Part shown: positions 1 to 12,850 of the stretch, piece after piece | Position numbering within the stretch: the stretch's first letter is position 1 | Layout of the letters: each line of letters begins with the position of its first letter | Source: Sinohyriopsis cumingii | Taxonomy: Eukaryota > Mollusca > Bivalvia > Unionida > Unionidae | Direction: 5' to 3' | NCBI GenBank assembly: GCA_028554795.2 | Contig: CM068830.1 | Location: 44,834,837-44,898,836 of the forward strand | DNA length: 64,000 nt | The notes under the pieces: model-generated | The model's input: only the letters and a program-made list of their open reading frames with translations | The model's database searches: none | Told to the model about the DNA's origin: nothing | Program-made: the position numbers and the translations under genes

Positions 1-1059
1 CAAAACCGCAGACAGCCAAATCAAATACATCAGTTTTTTTATGCGAAGAGTGAAGTGTCATTATTGTCATAAGGAACGACAGAGAGTCCACCCCCAAAAC
101 AGAGCAACTCTTAAGCTGAGCCATGGTAAGGTAATATACTGTAATGCGCTGCAATTCAACATGGACTAGTTCATTTCCGCGTTCTTATTTGATTGTCGAA
201 GCAAACGTCTGATGGACCAACGAAGGCGCGCTACGATTGGCTGCGTAATTGAAAGAAATGATACGATAAGTTGCGTGATAGACATAGTTTTAATCCCTTT
301 CCTCCATACACAAGATAAGAGTTTTCATCAAACTTGCTATTCATTCTCGAAGATGCAATTTGTGGGGTAGGATGTTCCACTACCGCTTCCATTATGTTCT
401 TGAACACACTCTAGAATGTCTGTATCAGAGCGAAGTGGGTCATCAAAGAGAGGACATAGATGGCCATATTTACCAGACAGATATTCATTGAACAAAAAGA
501 GTGTTTTGAAACGAGTATTGCCGTTCGAGTCCGTGGTAAGAATTCCGCGTCCAGCCAGGATCAAGTTTGGTTATTTTTACCAATGCATGTTAGCACAATC
601 CACCAAACTAACAGCCCTTTCCAAAGCCAATCATACAAAGAGCAAAATTATGGCTATTCACAATCTTCAGCAGTATTTGTCATTCGCTATGAGTGATGGT
701 TTGTAAAGATGAGTATTTGTAAGTACAAGGGTTGGTCAGTCAGAACATACTCCTACTGTAGATTTGCTTGTAATGATGTATGTTGGTCTGTATGGACTAG
801 TGTTGGTCATTAAACAACGCTATGCCCCTCTATCCCGGTTACATTTCTTTACAATGGCTGATGTTGCATTTAAGGATGTGTCTTAGCCTTTAATGATGTG
901 TTATAGTTTGTAAGTGTTCGGTTGGGTTGAAAGGATGGTCGTTGGTCTGCCAGAGTGTGTTTATGTCCGTATATACAGGTGTGTATGTGTCATTAAGCGT
1001 GTTTGTCTTTCCGTTTGAATTTAGTTCTCAACTTTCCTGTAATAAGCGTACCTTAGTCG

Positions 1060-1060
<1 letters not shown>
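1..1060. other. Intergenic/intronic DNA, no recognised gene
   Basis: No exon of the neighbouring SLC17 gene was recognised here. A minus-strand open frame at 337-564 (75 codons, containing GKYGHLCPLFDD) has a protein-like composition but matches nothing I know and has no clear splice borders. 700-1000 is GT-rich with loosely repeated GTTGGTC and AATGATGT words. Confidence 0.5.

Positions 1061-1103
<43 letters not shown>
1061..1103. repeat. (AT)n microsatellite
   Basis: Uninterrupted AT dinucleotide run of about 43 bp. Confidence 0.97.
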
Positions 1104-1106
<3 letters not shown>

Positions 1107-1341
1107 TGAGAAAAATTGATATGCATTGCGGACAAATATTATTTCAAAACAAATCCATAGAAGATTGAATGGTCTATAAAGGATCTACATCACACACAAT
1201 ATATTGATCCCTGTGGTACACTGGTGGTGTGTTCAGAGGCCAAATTCTTAAATTCCTGGCCCCGCAGTTGTAATCTTTACTACATATAGGTTTTACTGTA
1301 TTCTAACTTCATCACTATACATATAAGCAATCTCTCCATAC

Positions 1342-1575
1342 CTGTCCTATACCAGCAATGACCCGAACAGCGATGAGTAGTTTCAGATCAGTCCTAGCGG
1401 CGAAAGGGGTCAACAGAGTGGCCACACTGCAGACGAGCACGAACCAACCGAACACTCTCTTGCCGCCATAATGGGAGGCTAGCCATCCACCCGGTAATTG
1501 CGTCACCATATAGCCCCAGAAGAAGGAGCCCAGGACTAGCCCTTGCACCTCTTTCTCCCAGTTGAACTCTCCTTC
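1342..1575 (-). CDS. SLC17-family transporter, internal exon (TM2-TM3)
   Basis: The minus strand encodes a stretch starting at EFNWEKEVQGLVLGSFFWGY and continuing MVTQLPGGWLA, YGGKRVFGW, then a hydrophobic helix and RVIAGIGQ. The phrase 'SFFWGY-VTQ-PGGWLA--YGGKRVFG' is the hallmark of SLC17 transporters (sialin, vesicular glutamate and Na/phosphate-type members of the major facilitator superfamily), covering TM2, the short cytoplasmic loop and TM3. The 3' border is a good donor: GGACAG followed by GTATGG, with the last exon base at 1342. The 5' border is less certain, near 1575, where an AG lies just before the glutamate-rich start. The exon lies downstream (in gene direction) of the TM1 exon at 2710-2951. 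Later exons must lie left of base 1. Which SLC17 member it is cannot be told from two exons. Confidence 0.85.
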
Positions 1576-1719
1576 CTTAGTCGAGGATAAACCATACATA
1601 TAAGGTACATAAATGGCAACATACCGTATTAATAGTTTAAACAGAAATAAAACAAAAGGAAGCATGTTTTCCAAAATTATCCCATTTGATCCTTGTAATC
1701 GCATGTCATATTAATATAT

Positions 1720-2210
1720 TTTTATGTGGCAATGGTAGTTTCATTTGCAGAAATAAAGTTATTTTTTACCTTAGGAGAAAGCGTATCATCTCCAGTTTTT
1801 AAAAATATTCACCAGAAACGAAAGTCGGAAGGTGTTCGGATGTTTGGAAGAAAACTGTATTTAATTTTAACTTTTTGATCTTCCTTGCCTTCTTCGTTGC
1901 TGTGCAAAATTTTACTTCTTTATCACTGTTCTTGGGGAACAACAATGTAATATATCTAATATAGAGAAAGTTTTCGGACTATGCCAGAAATAATCAAGTT
2001 CGATCGGCGGTCTTGAACCTGATTTATCTTTCCCTAACAATGGATAGTTAAATAATTTCTCGCTTTATTCAACATATGGAAAGATAGCAGGAACATTTTC
2101 AAATAAAAAACCAAACAGATTCTTTGGATAGATCGAGCGTATGGTCGTTACCTACATAGTAATATCTACATTAAAAAAGATATAAGCACCTGTAACTCTG
2201 TGTAATTCTT
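1720..2210. other. Intron of the SLC17-like gene
   Basis: AT-rich DNA between the two recognised exons. It holds no other coding signal I can support. Confidence 0.6.
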
Positions 2211-2212
2211 TC

Positions 2213-2215
<3 letters not shown>

Positions 2216-2255
<40 letters not shown>
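2216..2255. repeat. (GT)n microsatellite
   Basis: About 20 perfect GT units inside the SLC17-like intron. Confidence 0.95.
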
Positions 2256-2257
<2 letters not shown>

Positions 2258-2536
2258 CTGCTTGCTTGTATGTGTGTGTTTCGATATGTTGTACGATCAA
2301 TTCATTTTTGTCTTATAAATGGTTATGTCTGAATTATTGGTTTACAAAGATTCTATTCAGTCAGAATTATCAGATCTTTAGCCAGCAGCAATGAAAAAAT
2401 AAACATAACCTGGTATTGTAGCAGAAATAAATTCTTGTAAAATTCCCCAAATGATCCGTTGCTTTTTCAGTGTAGAATCCATGTCCGACCCTGATTCATT
2501 TTTACATGCAAACGTTTAGCAGATATTCACTTAGTC

Positions 2537-2624
2537 TGGTTCCCTACTTTGTATACTCCCTGCGTTGCACTCCGCTATTCGTACAGCGGAGTGCAACGCA
2601 GGAAGCATACTAAGCAGGGAACCA
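2537..2624. repeat. Near-perfect hairpin / miniature foldback
   Basis: Two 40-bp arms (2537-2576 and 2585-2624) are reverse complements with 4 mismatches and enclose an 8-base loop. The ends are TGGTTCCC and GGGAACCA. It sits in the intron of the SLC17-like gene. No clear target-site duplication flanks it. It is most like a very short MITE or foldback remnant. Confidence 0.85.
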
Positions 2625-2709
2625 TTCTAATACTCAGTAACAAATATCAGACAATTATATTATGAAGCTTATTTGTGTGGTTCTGTATTTTGTTAAAACA
2701 GTAACTTAC

Positions 2710-2951
2710 AGAATTTGATGATGCTGATTGCAGCGTGTGGTCGCACTTCCCTGCAGTCAAAGACTGGTTGTTACATTCCATGCTTGCTGAACCATTGGTA
2801 TTGTTTGAGAATACAGGAACTGACTGGGTCTGGTTGACCATACAAACCATGGCAACGCTCATGTTTACACGGAGAGCGTACAGGTTTACAAACCCAAAGA
2901 AAGAGATCACAGTAAGGGCAAGCCGAGTCGAACACCATAATGGAGTTGGTT
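2710..2951 (-). CDS. SLC17-family transporter, 5' exon (TM1 and glycosylated loop)
   Basis: The minus-strand frame reads CSTRLALTVISFFGFVNLYA then LRVNMSVAMVCMVN, the typical first transmembrane helix of SLC17 proteins, including the conserved arginine and asparagine of the R-x-N motif. It continues into a polar, presumably lumenal or extracellular loop with several N-glycosylation sequons (NQT, NNT, NGS, NQS), as expected between TM1 and TM2 of sialin/NaPi members. The 3' border is a consensus donor (AATTCT|GTAAGT, last exon base 2710). The 5' border is probably the AG directly after an ATT trinucleotide run, with the first exon base at 2951. The initiator methionine and cytoplasmic N-terminus must be in an upstream exon that I did not find. 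Together with 1342-1575 it is one gene running right to left. Confidence 0.85.
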
Positions 2952-2952
2952 C

Positions 2953-3006
2953 TAATAATAATAATAATAATAATAATGATAATAATAATCATCATCATCA
3001 TCATTA
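2953..3006. repeat. (AAT)n/(CAT)n microsatellite at a splice acceptor
   Basis: A run of AAT units followed by ATC/CAT units. Read on the minus strand it is a T-rich (ATT)n tract ending in AG at the proposed start of the SLC17-like exon. Confidence 0.9.
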
Positions 3007-3493
3007 CACCAATATTAATATTTATAATACGTACCTAAATAGGAAATGTTTCGTAAACTAATTCATTTAATTTAACACCTTTCAGCTGTATATCGATGCA
3101 ATTCAGCTGCAGTAGTCTCAATAATTTCTCCAGCTGTTGGTATACCCACTTTCTGCCGCAAAACCTTTAGAGATTTGCTGATTTTTCCCGAATCTTTGTG
3201 GTCACCATGCGGTGAATTAGCTATCGCTTGATAGGCAAGTCTTTTATTATCAACTAGAGAAAATAATAAAGGACACGTCCAGTCTGGCTCGCTGACTTAA
3301 GTTGTATACAATTGATGATTTCTAAGTCTCTTGTTATCGTAAAAAGGCGAGATCTTTACGAAGTGGATTTACTACCCAGAAGTGAATCAGAATATATGTG
3401 GAACGTTTATGGAAAGGATAATTCTATGCACACGTGTTTAAAACAGATGTTTCTTAAAGACGCGTGATCTATTGCTGGAATATTTACGTATTG
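3007..3493. other. Intergenic DNA before the duplicated block
   Basis: No gene or repeat recognised. It ends at the left breakpoint of the 3.5-13.5 kb duplication. Confidence 0.5.
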
Positions 3494-4829
3494 CTGCGTT
3501 AAATCAAAATACCAAGCAATAAAATACCATTGGTAGGATTCGTTAGCCAGGAATTAATGGGATCATCTAGTGAATTATGAACAGTTTGCGGGGTTGTTTT
3601 TAAAGTACAAATCTTCGGTCAGACCTATGAGATAAATATTTAATGAAAATTTGTTGATTTTTGTCTAAGGCATTTCAAATTGTAAATTGTTCATGTTGGC
3701 TTCGTTTTATGCAATGTTTATAACCATTGCAACCACATAAAATCGGTGAAATCAACAGATTAAACATCAATATAAAAGATGAAGATGGAAACAGTAGATT
3801 TTGTTTTATTGTAGTGTATGTTTTCCATCTTGCAAAATGTAGTAAACAATGTACAGAATGATCGGAGAAATATCGCGTAGAGGAAGGTCACCACGAGTTC
3901 TTTGATTGCACTGTGAGACACAGTTAGATGGAAAACGTGGAGTACTATGTAAGACATGCACAACAACAGCCATCGTGATACCAATGTTGAATTATCAGTA
4001 GGGAAACATTTTGTCCAATAAAAAGGGTTGATACTCAAATGTCTACGATTTACAATTTGAAAACAATCAAGATATGTGTGCGCGCGCTGGTGTGTTGGCC
4101 AACCTATCAATAAATTCTCAGGGCTACACAATACGGGTTGATGAGAACCGAATTTATTTTAAATGCACGTGAACTGTTCACACAGGGATTCAGAACCTTT
4201 ATATACAAGTCCTTTAGCAAAAAGGACAAGCGATTTGAATGACATGTACAATAGATTCAATTTATAATCAACACGAGAAAGATGTCTCGGAGAGAGATAA
4301 GGAGAATAAATAAAAATCTCTGTAAAACAACTGCTATTTGCAATCTTATTTTGGAAAATGTTATAGATATCTGAATAAATAAATACAACAACATGATTCC
4401 TAAATGATAGAGGTAGAGAGTTGACGTCTCAAAACTTTAGTGACACGATAACAATATAAGCTAACACTTATATATTTTATGAGATGCAAAACAAATTGTC
4501 TTAAAAGAAATAATCAAAACGATAGATGACGTCAGAAACAAAATTAATGTGAATGAATGTATGGTTTTACATAGAGAACGACATATATGGTTCATCTATT
4601 ACAGATTTATGCCATATGATCAAAACGATGAAGGATAAAGTATTCATCGAAGTTTACAACAAAATAAAACACTGAGATTGAACAATCTACATGTATATCA
4701 GACACAAACGAGCGTCCTGAGAGAGGACTTTAAAATAAATATTTAAAAGGAGACGTTCATAAAGTAGGCAAAAGGATGAAACGAATGAGATATACAAATA
4801 AATGACTTAAATGACTTGAACAAATCCTT
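3494..4829. repeat. Unique part of tandem duplication, copy 1
   Basis: This 1.33-kb stretch recurs at 7078-8406 with few substitutions and small indels (for example a TAA-containing indel near 4018 against 7597). A minus-strand open frame at 3760-4131 is partly preserved in copy 2 (7340-7564), but it has no recognisable family and its start region is disrupted in copy 2. I therefore do not call it a gene. Confidence 0.95.
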
Positions 4830-7077
4830 ACAACAATACAGATGCATTCAATATACATACAACAGTTCAGATGCATTCAATACACATACAACAGTTCAGA
4901 TGCATTCAATATACATAAAACAGCTCAGATGCATTCAATACACATACAACAGTTCAGATGTAGTCAACACACATACAACAGTTCAGATGCATTCAATATA
5001 CATACAACAGTTCAGATGTATTCAATACACATTCAACAGTTCAGATGCATTCAATATACATACAACAGTACAGATGTATTCAATACACATTCAACAGCTC
5101 AGATGCATTCAATACACATACAATAGTTCCGATGCATTCAACATACATACAACAGTTCAGATACATTCAATACACATACAACAGTTCAGATGCATTCAAT
5201 ATACATACAACAGTTCAGATGTATTCAATACACATACAACAGTTCAGATGCATTCAATACACATACAATAGTTCAGATGCATTCAGTATACATACAACAG
5301 TACAGATGTATTCAATACACATTCAACATTTCAGATGCATTCAATATACATACAACAGTTCAGATGCATTCAATACACATACAATAATTCAGATGCATTC
5401 AATACACATACAACAGTTCCGATGCATTCAATACACATACACCAGTTCAGATGCATTCAATATACATACAACAGCTCAGATGCATTCAATACACACACAA
5501 GAGTTCAGATGTAGTCAACACACATACAACAGTTCAGATGCGTTCAATACACATACAACAGTTCAGATGCATTCAATACACATACAACAGTTCAGATGCA
5601 TTCAATACACATACAATAGTTCAGATGCATTCAATACACATACATAAGTTCAGATGCATTCAATACACATACAACAGTTCAGATGCATTCAATACACATA
5701 CAACAGTACAGATGTATTCAATACACATACAACAGTTCAGATGTAGTCAACACACATACAACAGTTGAGATGCATTCAATACACATACAACAGTTCAGAT
5801 GCATTCAATACACATAAAACAATACAGATGCATTCAATACACATACAACAGTTCCGATGCATTCAATACACATACACCAGTTCAGATGCATTCAATATAC
5901 ATACCACAGCTCAGATGCATTCAATACACATACAACAGTTCAGATGTAGTCAACACACATACAACAGTTCAGATGCGTTCAATACACATACAACAGTTCA
6001 GATGCATTCAATACACATACAACAGTACAGATGTATTCAATACACATAAACAGTACAGATGTATTCAATACACATTCAGCAGTTCAGATGCATTCAATAT
6101 ACATACAACAGCTCAGATGCATTCAATACACATACAACAGTTCAGATGTAGTCAACACACATACAACAGTTCAGACGCATTCAATATACATACAACAGTT
6201 CAGATGTAGTCAACACACATACAACAGTTCCGATGCATTCAATACACATACACCAGTTCAGATGCATTCAATATACATACAACAGCTCAGATGCATTCAA
6301 TACACACACAACAGTTCAGATGTAGTCAACACACATACAACAGTTCAGATGCGTTCAATACACATACAACAGTTCAGATGCATTCAATACACATACAACA
6401 GTTCAAATGCATTCAATACACATACAATAGTTCAGATGCATTCAATACACATACATAAGTTCAAATGCATTTAATACACATACAACAGTTCAGATGCATT
6501 CAATACACATACAACAGTACAGATGTATTCAATACACATACAACAGTTCAGATATAGTCAACACACATACAACAGTTCAGATGCATTCAATACACATACA
6601 ACAGTTCAGATGCATTCAATACACATAAAACAATATAGATGCATTGAATACACATACAACAGTTCCGGTGCATTCAATACATATACACCAGTTCAGATGC
6701 ATTCAATATACATACAACAGCTCAGATGCATTCAATACACATACAACAGTTCAGATGCATTCAATATACATACAACAGCTCAGATGCATTCAATACACAT
6801 ACAACAGTTCAGATGTAGTCAACACACATACAACAGTTCAGATGCGTTCAATACACATACACCAGTTCAGATGCATTCAATACACATACAACAGTACAGA
6901 TGTATTCAATACACATAAACAGTACAGATGTATTCAATACACATTCAGCAGTTCAGATGCATTCAATATACATACAACAGCTCAGATGCATTCAATACAC
7001 ATACAAGAGTTCAGATGTAGTCAACACACATACAACAGTTCAGACGCATTCAATAGACATACAACAGTTCAGATGTA
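4830..7077. repeat. 29-bp satellite array 1
   Basis: About 77 head-to-tail copies of a 29-bp unit (ATGCATTCAATACACATACA plus ACAGTTCAG). Recurrent variants include GTAGTCAACACA, TATACAT, AGCTCAG, AGTACAG, AGTTCCG, and a 28-bp monomer with ACATAAACAG. Similar variant orders recur at 869 bp (6031 and 6900), that is 30 monomers minus one base. The long plus-strand open frames here (up to 200 codons) are by-products of a 29-bp unit that carries no stop in any forward frame; they are not genes. Confidence 0.97.
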
Positions 7078-8406
7078 TTTAAATCAAAATACCAAGCAGT
7101 AAAATACCATTGGTAGGATTCGTTAGCCAGGAATTAATGGGATCATCTAGTGAATTATGAACAGTTTGCGGGGTTGTTTTTAAAGTACAAATCTTCGGTC
7201 AGACCTATGAGATAAATATTTAATGAAAATTTGTTGATTTTTGTCTAAGGCATTTCAAATTGTAAATTGTTCATGTTGGCTTCGTTTTATGCAATGTTTA
7301 TAACCATTGCAACCACATAAAATCGGTGAAATCAACAGATTAAACATCAATATAAAAGATGAAGATGGAAACAGTAGATTTTGTTTTATTGTAGTGTATG
7401 TTTTCCATCTTGCAAAATGTAGTAAACAATGTACAGAATGATCGGAGAAATATCGCGTAGAGGAAGGTCACCACGAGTTCTTTGATTGCACTGTGAGACA
7501 CAGTTAGATGGAAAACGTGGAGTACTATGTAAGACATGCACAACAACAGCCATCGTGATACCAATGTTGAATTATCAGTAGGGAAACATTTTGTCCAAAA
7601 AAGGGTTGATACTCAAATGTCTACGATTTACAATTTGAAAACAATCAAGATAGGTGTGCGCGCGCTGGTGTGGTGGCCAACCTATCAATAAATTCTCAGG
7701 GCTACACAATACAGGTTGATGAGAACCGAATTTATTTTAAATGCACGTGAACTGTTCACACAGGGATTCAGAACCTTTATATACAAGTCCTTTAGTAAAA
7801 AGGACAAGCGATTTGAATGACATGTACAATAGATTCAATTTATAATCAACACGAGAAAGATGTCTCGGAGAGAGATAAGGAGAATAAATAAAAATCTCTG
7901 GAAAACAATTGCTATTTGCAATCTTATTTTGGAAAATGTTATAGATATCTGAATAAATAAATACAACAACATGATTCCTAAATGATAGAGGTAGAGAGTT
8001 GACGTCTCAAAACTTTAGTGACACGACAACAATATAAGCTAACACTTATATATTTTATGAGATGCAAAACAAATTGACTTAAAAGAAATAATCAAAACGA
8101 TAGATGACGTCAGAAACAAAATTAATGTGAATGAATGTATGGTTTTACACAGAGAACGACATATGGTTCATCTATTACAGATTTATGCCATATGATCAAA
8201 ACGATGAAGGATAAAGTATTCATCGAAGTTTACAACAAAAAAAAACCACTGAGATTGAACGGTCTACCTGTATATCAGACACAAACGAGCGTCCTGAGAG
8301 AGGACTTTAAAATAAATATTTAAAAGGGGGCGTTCATAAAGTAGACAAAAGGATGAAACGAATGAGATATACAAATAAATGACTTAAATGACTTGAACAA
8401 ATCTTT
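7078..8406. repeat. Unique part of tandem duplication, copy 2
   Basis: Second copy of 3494-4829, beginning at the same TTTAAATCAAAATACCAAGC junction where satellite array 1 stops. The high similarity implies a fairly recent duplication. Confidence 0.95.
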
Positions 8407-10011
8407 ACAACAATACAGATGCATTCAATATACATACAACAGTTCAGATACATTCAATACACATACAACAGTTCAGATGCATTCAATATACATACAACAG
8501 CTCAGATGCATTCAATACACATACAACAGTTCAGATGTAGTCAACACACATACAACAGTTCAGATGCATTCAATATACATACAACAGTACAGATGTATTC
8601 AATACACATTCAACAGTTCAGATGCATTCAATACACATACAACAGTTCAGATGCATTCAACATACATACAACAGTTCAGATGCATTCAGTACACATACAA
8701 TAGTTCAGATGCATTCAATACACATACAATAGTTCAGATGCATTCAATATACATACAACAGTACAGATGTATTCAATACACATTCAACAGTTCAGATGCA
8801 TTCAATATACATACAACAGTTCAGATGTAGTCAACACACATACAACAGTTCCGATGCATTCAATACACATACACCAGTTCAGATGCATTCAATATACATA
8901 CAACAGCTCAGATGCATTCAATACACACACAACAGTTCAGATGTAGTCAACACACATACAACAGTTCAGATGCGTTCAATACACATACAACAGTTCAGAT
9001 GCATTCAATACACATACAACAGTTCAAATGCATTCAATACACATACAACAGTTCAGATGCATTCAATACACAAACATAAGTTCAGATGCATTTAATACAC
9101 ATACAACAGTTCAGATGCATTCAATACACATACAACAGTACAGATGTATTCAATACACATACAACAGTTCAGATATAGTCAACACACATACAACAGTTCA
9201 GATGCATTCAATACACATACAACAGTTCAGATGCATTCAATACACATAAAACAATACAGATGCATTCAATACACATACAACAGTTCCGGTGCATTCAATA
9301 CATATACACCAGTTAAGATGCATTCAATATACATACAACAGCTCAGATGCATTCAATACACATACAACAGTTCAGATGCATTCAATATACATACAACAGC
9401 TCAGATGCATTCAAAACACATACAACAGTTCAGATGTAGTCAACACACATACAACAGTTCAGATGCGTTCAATACACATACAACAGTTCAGATGCATTCA
9501 ATACACATACAACAGTACAGATGTATTCAATACACATAAACAGTACAGATGTATTCAATACACATTCAGCAGTTCAGATGCATTCAATATACATACAACA
9601 GCTCAGATGCATTCAATACACATACAACAGTTCAGATGTAGTCAACACACATACAACAGTTCAGACGCATTCAATATACATACAACAGTTCAGATGTATT
9701 CAATACACATACAACAGTTCAGATGCATTCAATACACATACAATAGTTCAGATGCATTCAAGACACATACAATAGTTCAGATGCATTCAATATGCATACA
9801 ACAGCTCAGATGCATTCAATACACATACAACAGTTCAGATGCATTCAATACACATACAATAGTTCAGATGCATTCAATACACAGACAACAGTTCAGATGC
9901 ATTCAATATACATACAACAGCTCAGATGCATTCAATACACATACACCAGTTCAGATGCATTCAAAACACATACAACAGTTCAGATGTAGTCAACACACAT
10001 ACAACAGTTGT

Positions 10012-10203
10012 ATGTGTGTTGACTACATCTGAACTGTTGTATGTGCATTGAATACATCTGTACTGTTGTATGTGTATTGAATGCATCTGAACTGTTGTAT
10101 GTGTGTTGACTACATCTGAACTGTTGTATGTGTATTGAATGCATCTGAGCTGTTGTATGTATATTGAATGCATCTGAACTGTTGTCTGTGTATTGAATGC
10201 ATC
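10012..10203 (-). repeat. Inverted block of satellite monomers
   Basis: For about 190 bp the satellite reads as its reverse complement (CTGAACTGTTGTATGTGTAT). The two junctions are small palindromes: CATACAACAGTTGTATG on the left and ATTGAATGCATCATTCAAT on the right. A private variant, ACACAGACAAC, seen at 9880-9890, recurs inside the inverted block, so the block is an inverted copy of its left neighbour. Confidence 0.95.
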
Positions 10204-11214
10204 ATTCAATATACATACAACAGTACAGATGTATTCAATACACATTCAACAGTTCAGATGCATTCAATATACATACAACAGTTCAGATGTAGTCAACACA
10301 CATACAACAGTTCCGATGCATTCAATACACATACACCAGTTCAGATGCATTCAATATACATACAACAGCTCAGATGCATTCAATACACACACAACAGTTC
10401 AGATGTAGTCAACACACATACAACAGTTCAGATGCGTTCAATACACATACAACAGTTCAGATGCATTCAATACACATACAACAGTTCAAATGCATTCAAT
10501 ACACATAGAATAGTTCAGATGCATTCAATACACATACATAAATTCAGATGCATTTAATACACATACAACAGTTCAGATGCATTCAATACACATACAACAG
10601 TACAGATGTATTCAATACACATACAACAGTTCAGATATAGTCAACACACATACAACAGTTCAGATGCATTCAATACACATAAAACAATACAGATGCATTC
10701 AATACACATACAACAGTTCCGGTGCATTCAATACATATACACCAGTTCAGATGCATTCAATATACATACAACAGCTCAGATGCATTCAATACACATACAA
10801 CAGTTCAGATGTAGTCAACACACATACAACAGTTCCGATGCATTCAATACACATACACCAGTTCAGATGCATTCAATATACATACAACAGCTCAGATGCA
10901 TTCAAAACACATACAACAGTTCAGATGTAGTCAACACACATACAACAGTTCAGATGCGTTCAATACACATACAACAGTTCAGATGCATTCAATACACATA
11001 CAACAGTACAGATGTATTCAATACACATAAACAGTACAGATGTATTCAATACACATTCAGCAGTTCAGATGCATTCTATATACATACAACAGCTCAGATG
11101 CATTCAATACACATACAACAGTTCAGATGTAGTCAACACGCATACAACAGTTCAGACGCATTCAATATACATACAACAGTTCAGATGTATTCAATACACA
11201 TACAACAGTTCAGA

Positions 11215-12850
11215 TGCATTCAATACACATACAATAGTTCAGATGCGTTCAAGACACATACAATAGTTCAGATGCATTCAATACACATACAACAGTTCAG
11301 ATGTAGTCAACACACATACAACAGTTCAGATGCATTCAATACACATACAACAGTACAGATGTATTCAATGCACATACAACAGTTCAGATGTATTCAATAC
11401 ACACACAACAGTTCCGATGCATTCAATACACATACACCAGTTCAGATGCATTCAAAACACATACAACAGTTCAGATGTAGTCAACACACATACAACAGTT
11501 CAGATGCGTTCAATACACATACAACAGCTCAGATGCATTCAATACACATACAACAGTACAGATGTATTCAATACACATAAACAGTACAGATGTATTCAAT
11601 ACACATTCAGCAGTTCAGATGCATTCAATATACATACAACAGCTCAGATGCATTCAATACACATACAACAGTTCAGATGTAGTCAACACACATACAACAG
11701 TTCAGATGCATTCAATACACATACAACAGTACAGATGCATTCAACACACATACAACAGTTCAGATGCATTCAATATAGATACAACAGTTCAGATGCATTC
11801 AATACACATACAACAGTTCAGATACATTCAATATACATACAACAGCTCAGATGCATTCAATACACATACAACAGTTCAGATGTAGTCAACACACATACAA
11901 CAGTTCAGATGCACTCAATACACATACAACAGTACAGATGCATTCAACACACATACAACAGTTCAGATGCATTCAATATACATACAACAGTACAGATGTA
12001 TTCAATACACATACAACAGTTCAGATGCATTCAATACACATACAATAGTTCAGATGCGTTCAAGACACATACAATAGTTCAGATGCATTCAATACACATA
12101 CAACAGTTCAGATGTAGTCAACACACATACAACAGTTCAGATGCATTCAATACACATACAACAGTACAGATGTATTCAATGCACATACAACAGTTCAGAT
12201 GTATTCAATACACACACAACAGTTCCGATGCATTCAATACACATACACCAGTTCAGATGCATTCAAAACACATACAACAGTTCAGATGTAGTCAACACAC
12301 ATACAACAGTTCAGATGCGTTCAATACACATACAACAGTTCAGATGCATTCAATACACATACAACAGTACAGATGTATTCAATACACATAAACAGTACAG
12401 ATGTATTCAATACACATTCAGCAGTTCAGATGCATTCAATATACATACAACAGCTCAGATGCATTCAATACACATACAACAGTTCAGATGTAGTCAACAC
12501 ACATACAACAGTTCAGATGCATTCAATACACATACAACAGTACAGATGCATTCAACACACATACAACAGTTCAGATGCATTCAATATAGATACAACAGTT
12601 CAGATGCATTCAATACACATACAACAGTTCAGATACATTCAATATTCATACAACAGCTCAGATGCATTCAATACACATACAACAGTTCAGATGTAGTCAA
12701 CACACATACAACAGTTCAGATGCACTCAATACACATACAACAGTACAGATGCATTCAACACACATACAACAGTTCAGATGCATTCAATATACATACAACA
12801 GTACAGATGTATTCAATACACATACAACAGTTCAGATGCATTCAATACAC
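11215..12850. repeat. 811-bp higher-order tandem duplication in the satellite
   Basis: The order of monomer variants from about 11215 repeats 811 bp later (for example 11230 with 12041, 11562 with 12373, 11851 with 12662). 811 equals 28 monomers of 29 bp minus one base, because each copy contains one 28-bp monomer. Confidence 0.9.

Noticed and set aside
3760..4131. 123-codon minus-strand gene conserved in both duplicated units
   Set aside because: Copy 2 keeps only part of the frame, and the similarity is explained by the recent duplication of the whole segment, so it is not evidence of selection.
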